DNA from: Apricaphanius iberus
Lineage: Eukaryota > Chordata > Actinopteri > Cyprinodontiformes > Aphaniidae
Reading direction: 5' to 3'
Assembly: GCA_028564705.1 (NCBI GenBank)
Contig: JAPXFQ010002431.1
Coordinates: 434,001 to 498,000 of the forward strand
DNA: 64,000 bases
The position numbers and the translations under genes are program-made. Below the pieces are notes generated by a model, which saw only the letters and a program-made list of their open reading frames with translations, made no database searches and was not told where the DNA came from. Shown here piece by piece: positions 60,301-63,195 of the stretch; within the stretch, counting starts at the first letter, position 1; each line of letters opens with the position of its first letter.

Positions 60301-63195
60301 CATTGAGGAGTTCTTGAGACAAGACCAGGAGCCATCTTACAGTAGCAGGCAGCAGGTACACTCTGAATTACTGACAACCAAAATTATCTCTGATGTCATG
60401 CTATGCAACAGTTTTTTTCCCCAGAAATTCAGCAAGAAATCATATACAGTATGTTTATTTCCTTTTCTTTTTACATAAAAGTCTCTGTTCAGTACATATC
60501 TGAACTTTAATCAAGAAAAATTAAATCTAAATATACGTATGACTTTTTATTTTATTTTGATCAGCATTCAACAAGGAACCCTTTTTCCTGACTTCTTGCC
60601 TTCCAATTTTTGAAATTAATGTTCTATGACTTAAAAAACTTGAAAGTATAGAACTGACTGGGAATTTGATCGGATTTTCTTTCAATAAATAAAATAGTAC
60701 AAGTATATATAGCCAGAGTGGAACACAATATAACAACTTAAAAATAGTCAGCAATAATGTTTAGAAATGTTTTCCTTTTTGCCTTATTTGAGAAGAAAAC
60801 ATGCTTACATCACTTTGGAGTTGTTTTGATATTTCATCAAATTAGTCTCCCAGCTGTAATTCGGTGCTGTATGGGCAGCTGTTGTGAAATCCTAGCTCTA
60901 AAATAGCTTTAATAATATTTTTTGCCCATTTCTGAATATATTCTAGCAATTAAACCAGAGCACATATTTTTCAAAAATCTTCATTGCAAAAAATGTTTAA
61001 ACGAATATGAATTAGTGCTGTCTTGAGATTAAAAAAACTTTTAGATTCATTCATTATGATCTGTAATTCATTAATCTAATTAATCTATGTTTTTATCTCA
61101 CCTAATAATTGCTGAGAAAAGTCTTAATTTTGAGGTATTTTCTTTTCTATTCAGTACATTGTTGTGGTCAAACAAAAGTTTGATATGTATAATTTAAAAA
61201 GAACTGTCTTTATGAAGTCGTTTAATGGATTTAACAGACTTGAACAGATCGAGTCCCAGCCATTTACATTCTGTTGTTTTTGAGACTAGTCCTAAGTGCC
61301 GCCTGCAACCTTCTGCTTTGAGCATGAGCGATTCAGTAGCATTCTGAACTCAGTGGGGTATATACTTGAGTCCATCTGGCTTAAAACAACACGAGTATAC
61401 ACGCTCATTATTTCTGATGACAATGGCTTGCCATACCGCTGGACCTGCTCGCCCGTGTGGGGCTGCAGCATGCGATGCAGGGCGGTTGCGTTCTGTCTGC
61501 TTACAGAGTAGCGATGTTACATGCTTCACCCAAAAGTCTCAAATAACCCCATAAGAAGTTTCAAGGTTTATCACTTGTCACTTTTTAAAAAAAAGTAAAA
61601 AAAATTGCTAAGGGGTCTAAAAATGTGGCCGTCCCCACTACATTTGAAGCCAGTCATCTTATGATAGGTATACATCTAATGGATCTCCACAACCACAAGA
61701 AGCCCAGTGCATAAAACAGTTTTTATTTAAAGGCAACTCACATGAAGAAACTATAAAAGTATTGATTGAAAATTTGATTAACGTGATTAAAAAACATAGT
61801 GCGCTAAGTATGGCTGTAATTAATCGATAGCAATTAACGCGATAATTTGACTCCCCTAATATAAATATTAAAATCTCCAGCTGTTCAAGGCAATTGTGAA
61901 AACTTTACAACCGATAATTCCCACCGCGTTGCCTGATGTGCTGCTGTTTTACTTCAGAGTTATGGCAGAGGTGTGGTGGAGCCTCAGAGCGACTACCATG
62001 CGGACAACAGCCGCTCGGATCTGTCAGACATCCTGGAGGAGGAGGAGGAGGATCTTTACTTCGATCATTTTGGAGAAGCACAGGCCAGGGGGTACACAGT
62101 TGGAGCCAACAGGGTAAAAAAAAAAAAAGAATGCATCACAAATGTAGCTTCTGTCCGTGTCTCTGTTTGTGTTGGCTCTTCGGCTTCTGTTGGTTTTTCG
62201 TTTCTTGCACACACATTTTAATTTCTGTTGTGTGTTTGTCTTTTGGTAATCCGTTTTTTGTTGTTTTTTCCTCTTCTTTCTTTTCTCTTTGCATGCCCAA
62301 CCATCTCTTTATTTTTGTCTCTTGGATAATGATAAATTGTTTGACCTACATCTTTACCGCTCCATGTTTGGTTTGATCGAACCAAACATAGTCCCGCAAA
62401 CTGGAGACGCCAGACAGCGATGAGGACGTCCTTGAAAGGATCCTTAAGTTGCCTCCTCAGGTCCCGCAGTGCCAGCAGCTGTTCAGCATTGCTGAGGTGA
62501 CGGAGGAGGAAGACAGCAGTCAGGAAGAGCCTTTAAGGCATCGCAGCAAGCCACGGCTACGGCCGATTCATTCTAGAGGCTCTGAGCATCTCCACCATGC
62601 TCAGCTGCATCACCCACATCCCCCCAACCCACACGTCCCCCCTCAGCATCACCACTTCAACACGGATCCCAGATCCCTAGCCAAAGAGCCTTCTTTCCGA
62701 AACGAACCCCTGCAGGTTAAGCCGAAGATGCAGCACAGGGTGCACTATGCTGACACTGTGGACACTATCAATTACCCCGAAGATGAAAACACGAGTTCAT
62801 ATCAGCATCCAACTAGCAGGCGAGTCTCAGCCCGCTGTCCACCCAAACTCACCCCCACTATCAAAGAGAGAGCGCTGCTCAAAGGGCTAGGGGACCGCCT
62901 TAGAAGGGAGGCCATGCTCCGGAGTCAGATGGCTGCCGCCGCTGTAGAGAGCCCCGACCATGGCCCTACCCCGCCAAGACCCTACCCAGTTAGCAAAACG
63001 GTGCGGTCTCTGAAGTCCCCAGTCGGTCGGAGGATGGAGATCGACGTGGAGTACGGCACGGACAACGAGGAGCCCGCCGAATACGGCCACGGGGAGGTGG
63101 TGCTGGAGCAGATGAGCTCCGAGTGGTGGCTGGAGGGGGCTCAAGTGGAGGACGGCACACCTCCTCACCGCAGGGCGCTGAAGGCCGAATCTGTG
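13235..63195 (+). CDS. tspoap1: tspoap1 (RIM-binding protein 1), 22 exons, partial at both ends
   Basis: The spliced exons encode 1593 codons resembling vertebrate TSPOAP1/RIM-BP1, a large presynaptic active-zone scaffold. Members of this family link RIM proteins to voltage-gated calcium channels through SH3 domains; the mammalian protein was also isolated as a partner of the mitochondrial protein TSPO. Visible order: coiled-coil N-terminal region (residues about 1-450 of the part seen), acidic/serine linker, first SH3 (about 603-666), three FN3 domains (about 757-1035), then a long proline- and acid-rich linker. The N-terminal coiled-coil exons and blocks such as TEEKVRRL and [14 protein letters not shown] favour RIM-BP1 over its paralogue RIMBP2. 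All 21 internal junctions are in phase. No start codon exon was identified, and the second and third SH3 domains are missing because the gene runs off the right edge. Exon list: see the separate entries. A teleost duplicate (a/b copy) cannot be distinguished here. Confidence 0.93.
13669..13797 (+). CDS. tspoap1: tspoap1 exon B, coiled coil
   Basis: The exon is 129 nt, phase 0/0, acceptor gtattcag, donor gtatga. It encodes 43 residues starting [15 protein letters not shown]. This is one of the most conserved N-terminal blocks of the family ([19 protein letters not shown]), followed by [17 protein letters not shown]. The basic, heptad-like character suits a coiled coil. Confidence 0.93.
13798..15001. 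other. tspoap1 intron B-C, 5' part
   Basis: The stretch is intronic, with a short 'tcacgattat' block (13850-13912) resembling hAT-type fragments and a (TA)n run near 14688-14708. The frames at 13815-14226 show no known domain. Confidence 0.5.
15002..16148. mobile_element. TTAA-flanked element (piggyBac- or Kolobok-like)
   Basis: Inverted ends AGTTCTCCTTC (15002) and GAAGGAGAACT (to 16148) are each bordered by TTAA (14998-15001; 16149-16152). TTAA duplication is characteristic of piggyBac and also of Kolobok elements. The 1147-bp interior has no recognisable transposase, so it would be non-autonomous. Only about 11 bp of terminal match is obvious, so this is a moderate call. Confidence 0.5.
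16149..17902. other. tspoap1 intron B-C, 3' part
   Basis: I recognise nothing specific here. The open frame 16333-16665 (110 codons) has no domain signature and no splice support. Confidence 0.5.
17903..18079 (+). CDS. tspoap1: tspoap1 exon C, coiled coil
   Basis: The exon is 177 nt, phase 0/0, acceptor cttgatgtag, donor gtacac. It encodes 59 residues. The segment [20 protein letters not shown] followed by EIAALQQEC corresponds to the conserved RIM-BP1 block [24 protein letters not shown]. Confidence is high from this similarity and the clean splice sites. Confidence 0.94.
18596..20505. mobile_element. outer hAT-like MITE, split by a second hAT
   Basis: The inverted ends are TAGAGCTG (18596-18603) and CAGCTCTA (20498-20505), with 'gggcccgacccgag' on the left and 'cgggtcgggtt' on the right mirroring each other. 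Flanking 8-mers ctatgcat and ccatgcat differ by one base. Without the inner insertion the element is about 0.58 kb. It lies in the tspoap1 intron between exons C and D. Confidence 0.75.
19161..20480. mobile_element. inner hAT-type MITE with exact 8-bp TSD
   Basis: The ends are TAGGGCTGGG and CCCAGCCCTA, flanked on both sides by GTTCAGGC (19153-19160 and 20481-20488). Subterminal 'atcgattaatc' and 'gtaatcgattacg' blocks are typical of this fish family. Length is 1320 bp with no transposase visible. A short (TG)n run is at about 20083-20098. Its host sequence is the outer element 18596-20505, so it is the younger insertion. Confidence 0.9.
21062..21244 (+). CDS. tspoap1: tspoap1 exon D
   Basis: The exon is 183 nt, phase 0/0, acceptor gtctctgcag, donor gtaaaa. 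It encodes 61 residues. [19 protein letters not shown] matches the family block [17 protein letters not shown]. The second half ([20 protein letters not shown]) is hydrophilic and less conserved. Confidence 0.93.
21245..26149. other. tspoap1 intron D-E, 5' part
   Basis: The long AT-rich intron contains a G9 run near 21682-21690. A minus-oriented copy of the 'gcgcttttct...' dispersed repeat is at about 24405-24595. Otherwise I see no gene, RNA or clear repeat; the frames at 21846-22150 and 25641-26051 look like chance. Confidence 0.5.
24405..24595 (-). repeat. minus-strand copy of the 5140-5400 type repeat
   Basis: The order 'atggactggaattatatggtgcttttctgatcacac', then 'actcaaagcaattta', then 'acaatacgcagactag', is the reverse-complement layout of the dispersed repeat at 5140-5400 (agcgct...gtcagt...ccattt). 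It is degenerate. Confidence 0.5.
26283..26818. mobile_element. MITE with long terminal inverted repeats, inside the Tc1
   Basis: The ends are ACCGTATTTTTCGG and CCGAAAAATACGGT; the inverted match continues through 'attataagtcg'. The 'gcgacttatact' words recur internally. Length is 536 bp. TGT occurs at both borders (26280-26282; 26819-26821) and may be a 3-bp target duplication. I do not know the superfamily. Confidence 0.8.
27004..29127 (+). mobile_element. L2/Rex-like LINE, internally deleted, with 5-bp TSD
   Basis: The insert is flanked by TTCAC (26999-27003; 29128-29132) and interrupts the Tc1 phrase 'gccttcac...tttgcggt'. Plus-strand fragments in order are an AP-endonuclease ([60 protein letters not shown]), an RT start ([25 protein letters not shown]), then after a deletion of the catalytic RT core the C-terminal [20 protein letters not shown] and [19 protein letters not shown]. 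It ends in a 'aaataaaattcccttgcctt' tail. Multiple frameshifts make it inactive. Confidence 0.88.
29714..30322. mobile_element. long foldback (palindromic) MITE
   Basis: The left end CTACAGAAGAGGATTAGAGC is matched by the reverse complement of the right end (..taatcctcttctgtag) with one mismatch. The pairing continues inward for about 230-260 bp on each arm: 'ccactgaagg', 'aattctgac', 'gggagcaagccgcttcag', 'gctatctgttagcatg' on the left meet their complements on the right. The spacer is around 30000-30090. The whole 609 bp could form one large hairpin. Confidence 0.85.
30570..30740. repeat. Harbinger-type MITE fragment
   Basis: The segment has 'agaagttcagctagttgaacttttga' followed by 'ccaatcagagcgtctcactg' and ends 'cagagaaaggccc'. 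The same word order occurs at 37920-38095 and, inverted, at 42070-42230. Confidence 0.65.
30960..31735 (+). mobile_element. PIF/Harbinger-type element with residual transposase
   Basis: The left terminus (tgctgcatatagaccacagg then ctttgtcagcgtcaa) mirrors the right terminus (ttgacaaaacccttggtctg then aatgcacca). The element retains a 46-codon piece of transposase (31219-31359) and lacks the catalytic region, so it is non-autonomous. Related copies lie at 37858-38196 and 41958-42400. Confidence 0.7.
31219..31359 (+). pseudogene. Harbinger (HARBI1-like) transposase N-terminal fragment
   Basis: The frame reads [20 protein letters not shown] followed by [20 protein letters not shown] and stops at TAA. 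This matches the N-terminal pattern of PIF/Harbinger transposases and HARBI1 (F..L..EL..D...F..YFRMS..QFD.LL..I). The DDE catalytic region is absent. Confidence 0.7.
31736..32745. other. tspoap1 intron D-E, last 1 kb
   Basis: Intronic sequence without a recognised element. A T-rich run lies at about 32470-32482. Confidence 0.5.
32746..32913 (+). CDS. tspoap1: tspoap1 exon E, acidic linker leading into coiled coil
   Basis: The exon is 168 nt, phase 0/0. I chose the acceptor cttgttag before GTTTTAGGAGAG, because the frame then reads [16 protein letters not shown], resembling VILGEP of mammalian RIM-BP1. Later AGs (32757) would give a shorter exon in the same frame. It ends TEEQRLQFL before donor gtaaaa, joining naturally to ERELSRKRK of the next exon (family pattern EQRVQQLESELSKKRK). 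Confidence 0.85.
33188..33880 (-). pseudogene. Tc1-like transposon remnant (minus strand)
   Basis: It starts with the Tc1-type end 'cagtgggaatggtattcaga'. The plus strand 'ctcaattgggtttaggtcag' is antisense to the PDLNPIE motif, and 'ccaccaccatgtttcactgt' is antisense to TVKHGGG. Frames are broken. The 3' half of the element is not present next to it; a similar terminus at 35930-35979 may be its separated other end. Confidence 0.75.
34035..34065. repeat. perfect 13-bp hairpin
   Basis: GTAAAGCTGATTC, the loop ATGTA, then GAATCAGCTTTAC. It lies about 160 bp before the candidate microexon 34222-34254. It may be the core of a palindromic MITE. Confidence 0.8.
34222..34254 (+). CDS. tspoap1: candidate 33-nt in-frame microexon of tspoap1
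   Basis: A 33-nt stretch encoding [11 protein letters not shown] lies between acceptor atttttaacag and an excellent donor GAG|gtgagt. It is phase 0/0, so it could be inserted between exons E and F without a frame change. The human protein has no residues at this point as I remember it, so the exon would be alternative or fish-specific. It is not counted in the 1593 codons. Chance splice-like sites in a 10.7-kb intron are possible. Confidence 0.4.
34290..35487 (+). pseudogene. Tc1-like transposon, 5'-truncated, broken transposase
   Basis: Translation in changing frames gives [20 protein letters not shown] with [13 protein letters not shown] (helix-turn-helix), then [24 protein letters not shown] and [12 protein letters not shown]. 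Frameshifts and in-frame stops separate the pieces, so it is inactive. The inner inverted repeat 'gcagaaaattacagtggat' (34313) pairs with 'atccactgtgattttctgc' (35343). The right end finishes 'acttgttctccccactg' plus TA at 35487; the matching outer left end is missing. Confidence 0.88.
35488..37329. other. tspoap1 intron E-F, middle stretch
   Basis: Mostly unrecognised AT-rich intron. At 35930-35979 'gtgaatacttctgcaaggca' then 'ttgta' looks like a Tc1 terminal repeat. No gene is seen. Confidence 0.5.
37330..37830 (+). repeat. L2/Rex-like LINE 3' tail (plus strand)
   Basis: Typical 3' untranslated words of fish LINEs are present: 'ccggaggtttcttcctgtta', 'gagtttttccttcccactgt', 'agtgccttgagatgacatct' and the terminal 'gcgctatataaataaactga' followed by TTGAA repeats. 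No coding region remains. Confidence 0.8.
37858..38196. repeat. Harbinger-type MITE, degenerate
   Basis: It shares 'agctgaacttttgaa', 'accaatcagagcttctcact', 'gtagtgacat' and 'cagagaaaggccc' with 30570-30740, and ends 'gtgtgaatgcacca' like 31735 and 42400. The left boundary is uncertain. It abuts the next element at 38199. Confidence 0.6.
38199..39215. mobile_element. possible TIR element, AGTGTGATTTAT ends
   Basis: AGTGTGATTTAT at 38199-38210 is the inverse of ATAAATCACACT at 39204-39215. The first about 220 bp resembles 58597-58800 (gtgattt.tcaaacatca, ctttattaat, cattctaacct). Length is 1017 bp; no coding signal is visible. Confidence 0.5.
39216..40159. other. intron E-F stretch with an unidentified open frame
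   Basis: The frame 39344-39757 (137 codons) contains several Cys residues but matches no family that I recognise. The segment 39245-39500 has repeat-like character. No gene is claimed. Confidence 0.4.
40160..41050. mobile_element. hAT-type fragment (CAGTGTTGGG end)
   Basis: It begins CAGTGTTGGGAGTAACGG with 'cgttactcacggcgttatt', the same family as the right end of 5444-7173. No matching right end was found, so the 3' limit (about 41050, near 'gagtaactaatcact') is approximate. An A17 run lies near 40400-40416. Confidence 0.55.
41051..41957. other. intron E-F stretch, nothing recognised
   Basis: A short C- and CA-rich patch lies at 41312-41343. No gene or clear transposon end is seen. Confidence 0.45.
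41958..42400. mobile_element. Harbinger-type MITE, 443 bp
   Basis: The left end (tgcgtacagaccgcaagctt then tgtcagtgtcaag) mirrors the right end (ctgacactgacaaagcctgc then gttctgaatgcacca). Internally 'gagacgctctgattggttgc' is the inverse of the motif at 30640. It has no ORF. Confidence 0.75.
42700..43230 (+). pseudogene. Tc1-like transposase remnant
   Basis: Words in transposase order are 'ttggaagaaaaaacctgtca', 'gctgcaaaagacc', 'gaggttcattttctagcagg' (Q-Q-D region), 'aaacatacagccaaagctgc', 'gtggcctagtcaagatcgaa' (WPSQSPDL region) and 'atgtgcaaagctggtcgag'. The frame is heavily broken. Confidence 0.75.
43375..43577 (+). repeat. LINE 3' tail just upstream of tspoap1 exon F
   Basis: It contains 'ctgtcgctatatgttcgtcc', 'tggatgagtgaatgctccat', 'gtaaagtgccttggaataac' and the terminal 'aaataaactgaattgaattg'. 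The tail ends 45 bp before exon F. Confidence 0.75.
43623..43706 (+). CDS. tspoap1: tspoap1 exon F, coiled coil
   Basis: The exon is 84 nt, phase 0/0, acceptor ttcttggcgcag, donor gtgaga. It encodes [20 protein letters not shown] then RQKRCLDL, matching SELSKKRKKCESLEQEARKK in the family. A LINE 3' tail ends only about 45 bp before the exon, so the acceptor's branch-point region borders transposon sequence. Confidence 0.93.
43792..43881 (+). CDS. tspoap1: tspoap1 exon G, coiled coil
   Basis: The exon is 90 nt, phase 0/0, after a short 85-bp intron; acceptor tttctaacag, donor gtctgt. It encodes [20 protein letters not shown] plus [10 protein letters not shown]. Regular leucines and charges indicate a coiled coil, equivalent to the LRQAQNENARLVEEN region of RIM-BP1. 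Confidence 0.92.
44021..44143 (+). CDS. tspoap1: tspoap1 exon H, coiled coil
   Basis: The exon is 123 nt, phase 0/0, acceptor gtctctcag, donor gtattg. It encodes 41 residues from [11 protein letters not shown] to LENLEQVLK, closely matching the mammalian ENAELRGQL...LESLEQVLK block. Confidence 0.94.
44267..44371 (+). CDS. tspoap1: tspoap1 exon I, coiled coil
   Basis: The exon is 105 nt, phase 0/0, acceptor cctgaaag, donor gtaaga. It encodes [20 protein letters not shown] and on to KRLQR. This block is shared by RIM-BP1 and RIMBP2 (MREAAERRQQL.LEHEQAL is the N-terminus of RIMBP2 isoforms), so it marks the family rather than the paralogue. Confidence 0.96.
44430..44998 (+). repeat. internally deleted LINE with (TTGA)n tail
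   Basis: It opens with LINE 5'-like sequence (ccggccatggtggcagcatg) and coding-like remains [19 protein letters not shown]. It ends with 'gcaatgtttgtttgaaaggg', 'ctttatacatacagattgat' and repeated TTGATTAATTGATT, the usual tail of fish L2-like LINEs. It lies in the intron between exons I and J. Confidence 0.55.
45060..45255 (+). repeat. LINE 3' end, second type
   Basis: 'catttccctttgggattaat' followed by 'agagtattttggaattaatttgaattga' is a common 3' terminus of fish LINEs. It lies about 165 bp upstream of exon J. Confidence 0.55.
45419..45469 (+). CDS. tspoap1: tspoap1 exon J, short coiled-coil exon
   Basis: The exon is 51 nt, phase 0/0, acceptor acatattag, donor gtgagt. It encodes [17 protein letters not shown], the counterpart of AQ.EA..EHEGAVQLLE in the family. 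Confidence 0.94.
45470..46540. other. tspoap1 intron J-K
   Basis: No transposon is recognised. It contains the possible cryptic exon 46105-46137. The ORF 46108-46398 overlaps that exon by chance. Confidence 0.45.
46105..46137 (+). CDS. possible cryptic 33-nt exon between exons J and K
   Basis: Between acceptor gttttattctag and a weak donor CTG|gtagag, 33 nt encode [11 protein letters not shown] in phase 0. Insertion would extend the leucine-rich coiled coil ([23 protein letters not shown]). No homologous segment is known to me, so it may be a chance match. It is not counted in the gene total. Confidence 0.22.
46541..46561 (+). CDS. tspoap1: tspoap1 exon K, 21-nt microexon
   Basis: The exon is 21 nt and phase 0/0, encoding STLDCMQ between acceptor ggctaaccag and donor gtactt. 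It corresponds to STLDSMQ, invariant in RIM-BP1 and RIMBP2 between HEGAVQLLE and the following VRELEEKCR block, which confirms an exon too short for ordinary ORF detection. Confidence 0.93.
46562..47769. other. tspoap1 intron K-L, 5' part
   Basis: The intron carries a (CA)n microsatellite at about 47035-47055. Otherwise nothing is recognised. Confidence 0.5.
47770..48295 (+). pseudogene. Tc1-like remnant, 3' half, plus strand
   Basis: 'gcagtatcatgcagtgtgga', 'ttccaactggacaatgagac', 'aatggttttagatcaaacca', 'gaatggcctattcaaagtcc' and 'ctgcatccaatctgactgaa' follow Tc1 transposase order (HDND, then WPSQSPDL). It ends with the 3' region 'actactttgtgttggtctac'. It lies 46 bp upstream of exon L. 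Confidence 0.8.
48342..48522 (+). CDS. tspoap1: tspoap1 exon L, end of coiled coil
   Basis: The exon is 181 nt, starts phase 0 and ends phase 1; acceptor ttgaatgcag, donor gtgagc. It begins [17 protein letters not shown] and continues [20 protein letters not shown], matching the family block VRELEEQCRSQTEQF.LL.QEL..FRL. The last third is variable linker. The exon is bracketed by two Tc1 remnants of the same family (47770-48295 and 48560-49361). Confidence 0.95.
48560..49361 (-). pseudogene. Tc1-like remnant, 5' half, minus strand
   Basis: It begins 'ttgcaaaaatattcatgcag' and 'cccattttgtcacatt', Tc1 terminal sequence. 'catctctgcagctcccccaa', 'agttaccatgggcctcttgg', 'ctccctgacctgtctgctgg' and 'ctaaggccttcacaaaacag' are antisense to the N-terminal transposase region. 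It ends 'ccactaattag' at 49361, where hAT elements have inserted. Confidence 0.75.
49362..49761. mobile_element. 400-bp hAT-type MITE, exact 8-bp TSD
   Basis: The ends are TAGGGATGT and ACATCCCTA. CTAATTAG flanks both sides (49354-49361; 49762-49769). Internal 'atatcgatatgg' and 'caatatatcgtatcgtatcc' are typical of this fish family. There is no ORF. Confidence 0.9.
49770..51092. mobile_element. hAT-type element sharing its target site with the previous one
   Basis: The left end is TAAGGATGTAACGATACATG. The right end 'ccaaaccgtgactttaatac' leads to 'gtctaccattagaaaccta', a decayed gtaacacccccta-type terminus. CTAATTAG precedes it and CTAATTAA (51093-51100) follows, 7 of 8 bases. Its right part (50770-51060) resembles 59480-59790 and, inverted, 60510-60760. 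Length is 1323 bp. Confidence 0.65.
51336..51370. repeat. CT microsatellite upstream of exon M
   Basis: The tract is an almost pure (TC)n run with no AG between it and the exon acceptor at 51395. It could act as the polypyrimidine tract and as binding sites for PTB-type repressors. Confidence 0.9.
51396..51500 (+). CDS. tspoap1: tspoap1 exon M, symmetric exon between CT-rich tracts
   Basis: The exon is 105 nt, phase 1/1, acceptor gcgttttag, donor gtatgc. It encodes about 35 linker residues ([18 protein letters not shown]...). Skipping it would keep the frame. A 30-plus-nt CT repeat ends 26 nt before the exon and a second begins 7 nt after it, an arrangement typical of targets of polypyrimidine-tract-binding proteins. 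Similarity to known RIM-BP1 is weak here (a possible ALDCGSLGD counterpart), so the call rests on splice sites, phase and the open frame. Confidence 0.75.
51508..51536. repeat. CT microsatellite downstream of exon M
   Basis: A (TC)n-rich tract starting 7 nt after the end of exon M, ending in CCCC. Together with the upstream tract it brackets a frame-neutral exon. Confidence 0.88.
51972..52174 (+). CDS. tspoap1: tspoap1 exon N, serine/proline linker
   Basis: The exon is 203 nt, phase 1 in and phase 0 out; acceptor ttcctcctag, donor gtaccc. It encodes a Ser/Pro/Lys-rich linker ([18 protein letters not shown] ... [10 protein letters not shown]) corresponding to the linker before [10 protein letters not shown] in mammals (GSPGRCTPKSS...SPKSCPTPE). 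Confidence 0.85.
52175..53933. other. tspoap1 intron N-O
   Basis: The intron includes a hAT-type right terminus at about 53250-53323 (tgtatcgttacacccctaat) without an identified partner end. Otherwise nothing is recognised. Confidence 0.5.
53934..54040 (+). CDS. tspoap1: tspoap1 exon O, start of SH3-1; GC donor
   Basis: The exon is 107 nt, phase 0 in and phase 2 out; acceptor ccccatcag. [14 protein letters not shown] is the conserved acidic lead; KLQVFIARY starts the first SH3 domain. The donor is CAG|gcaagt, a non-canonical GC donor with otherwise perfect consensus. Joining to the next exon restores [16 protein letters not shown], as expected for the family, so the GC donor is well supported. 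Confidence 0.93.
54129..54238 (+). CDS. tspoap1: tspoap1 exon P, core of SH3-1
   Basis: The exon is 110 nt, phase 2 in and phase 1 out; acceptor gtgcaacag, donor gtaaca. It encodes [20 protein letters not shown] then [17 protein letters not shown]. It contains the acidic RT loop and the [11 protein letters not shown] segment of the RIM-BP SH3, the module that binds proline-rich peptides of RIM and CaV channels. Confidence 0.97.
54315..55190 (+). CDS. tspoap1: tspoap1 exon Q, SH3-1 end, FN3-1 and FN3-2
   Basis: The exon is 876 nt, the largest seen and GC-rich; phase 1/1, acceptor cctgtgcag, donor gtcagg. It opens with [20 protein letters not shown], the end of SH3-1. A Ser/His/Ala-rich linker follows, then [20 protein letters not shown] starting the first fibronectin type III domain, and [20 protein letters not shown] starting the second, which ends near TITFSTLMS. 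Both FN3 domains match the RIM-BP1 arrangement. Confidence 0.96.
55191..55827. other. tspoap1 intron Q-R, 5' part
   Basis: Nothing is recognised. The open frame that continues from exon Q to 55324 is intron read-through. Confidence 0.5.
55828..56218. mobile_element. hAT-like MITE, 391 bp
   Basis: The ends are TAGGACTGGGC and GCCCAGTTCTA. Flanks tcattgac and tcatttaa share their first five bases, a decayed target duplication. It lies in intron Q-R. Confidence 0.65.
56219..57741. other. tspoap1 intron Q-R, 3' part
   Basis: The stretch holds the 57202-57328 repeat and a short (GA)n at 57151-57161. Otherwise nothing is recognised. Confidence 0.5.
57202..57328. repeat. fish 'ccatccatccattttctg' dispersed repeat with 8-bp flanks
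   Basis: The words 'ccatccatccattttctgaa', 'ggggtcgcgggggggctggt', 'gagaggcggggtacaccctg' and 'gtcgccagtccatcacag' are one of the commonest teleost dispersed repeats. TTCGACAT stands on both sides (57194-57201; 57329-57336), suggesting an insertion target duplication. Confidence 0.75.
57742..57893 (+). CDS. tspoap1: tspoap1 exon R, first half of FN3-3; GC donor
   Basis: The exon is 152 nt, phase 1 in and phase 0 out; acceptor atggctgcag. [18 protein letters not shown] then [20 protein letters not shown] is nearly identical to mammalian RIM-BP1. The donor is AAG|gcaagg, again GC. Joining to [10 protein letters not shown] in the next exon keeps the exact family length ([16 protein letters not shown]), so no nearby GT is needed. 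Confidence 0.95.
58010..58468 (+). CDS. tspoap1: tspoap1 exon S, end of FN3-3 and proline-rich linker
   Basis: The exon is 459 nt, phase 0/0, acceptor tatcaaag, donor gtaata. [20 protein letters not shown] and [19 protein letters not shown] complete the third FN3 domain. The remainder is Pro/Ala/Ser linker without clear homology. The donor is the less certain end: the frame stays open to 58639 but enters a hAT element at 58507, supporting a stop at 58468. Confidence 0.87.
58507..59810. mobile_element. hAT-type element with exact 8-bp TSD, 38 bp after exon S
   Basis: The ends are TAAGAGTGTAAC and GTTACACTCTTA, flanked on both sides by GTAGGAAT (58499-58506; 59811-59818). The right part resembles 50770-51060. 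An unrelated block (about 58597-59452), similar to 38199-39215, seems nested in it. Length is 1304 bp; it fills most of the S-T intron. Confidence 0.87.
58812..58833. repeat. C22 homopolymer
   Basis: A run of 22 C residues within the hAT element at 58507-59810. Its length is likely to be assembly-sensitive. Confidence 0.9.
59969..60355 (+). CDS. tspoap1: tspoap1 exon T, proline/acidic linker
   Basis: The exon is 387 nt, phase 0/0, acceptor tttctttag, donor gtacac. It encodes [18 protein letters not shown] and on to [20 protein letters not shown]. It is low-complexity linker rich in Pro, Ser and Glu; SIEEFLRQ resembles a short motif in RIMBP2 linkers (SVDDFLKG). The first 15 in-frame bases from 59975 repeat those at 58445 in the previous exon. 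Confidence 0.85.
60500..60780 (-). repeat. inverted fragment of the 50770/59480 hAT family
   Basis: 'gaactttaatcaagaaaaat', 'attttgatcagcattcaaca' and 'gttctatgacttaaaaaact' then 'tgaaagta' are the reverse complement of the block found at 50770-51010 and 59480-59720. No termini are visible. Confidence 0.6.
61013..61858. mobile_element. hAT-like MITE in intron T-U
   Basis: The left end is TAGTGCTGTCTTGAGATTAA. The right end 'aattaacgcgataatttgac' then 'tcccccta'-like sequence is its degenerate inverse. Flanks atatgaat and atataaat match at 7 of 8 bases. Length is 846 bp; it ends 99 bp before exon U. Confidence 0.7.
61958..62113 (+). CDS. tspoap1: tspoap1 exon U, acidic linker
   Basis: The exon is 156 nt, phase 0/0, acceptor ttacttcag, donor gtaaaa. 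The core [20 protein letters not shown] matches the conserved RIM-BP motif (RGSDLSDIMEEDEEELYS in RIMBP2; GRNSDLSDIQEEEEEEE in RIM-BP1). The short intron after it is 278 bp. Confidence 0.95.
62392..63195 (+). CDS. tspoap1: tspoap1 exon V (last in window), linker before SH3-2
   Basis: The exon is 804 nt, phase 0 in, acceptor ccaaacatag, donor gtaacc. It encodes [20 protein letters not shown] then [16 protein letters not shown], matching ETDSDEEILEQILELP..KLFSIPEEEE of mammalian RIM-BP1; later [20 protein letters not shown] parallels CLEISIEYDSEDEQEAG. The frame remains open to a stop at 63267, but the donor after KAESV is preferred because two SH3 domains should follow. Confidence 0.88.
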
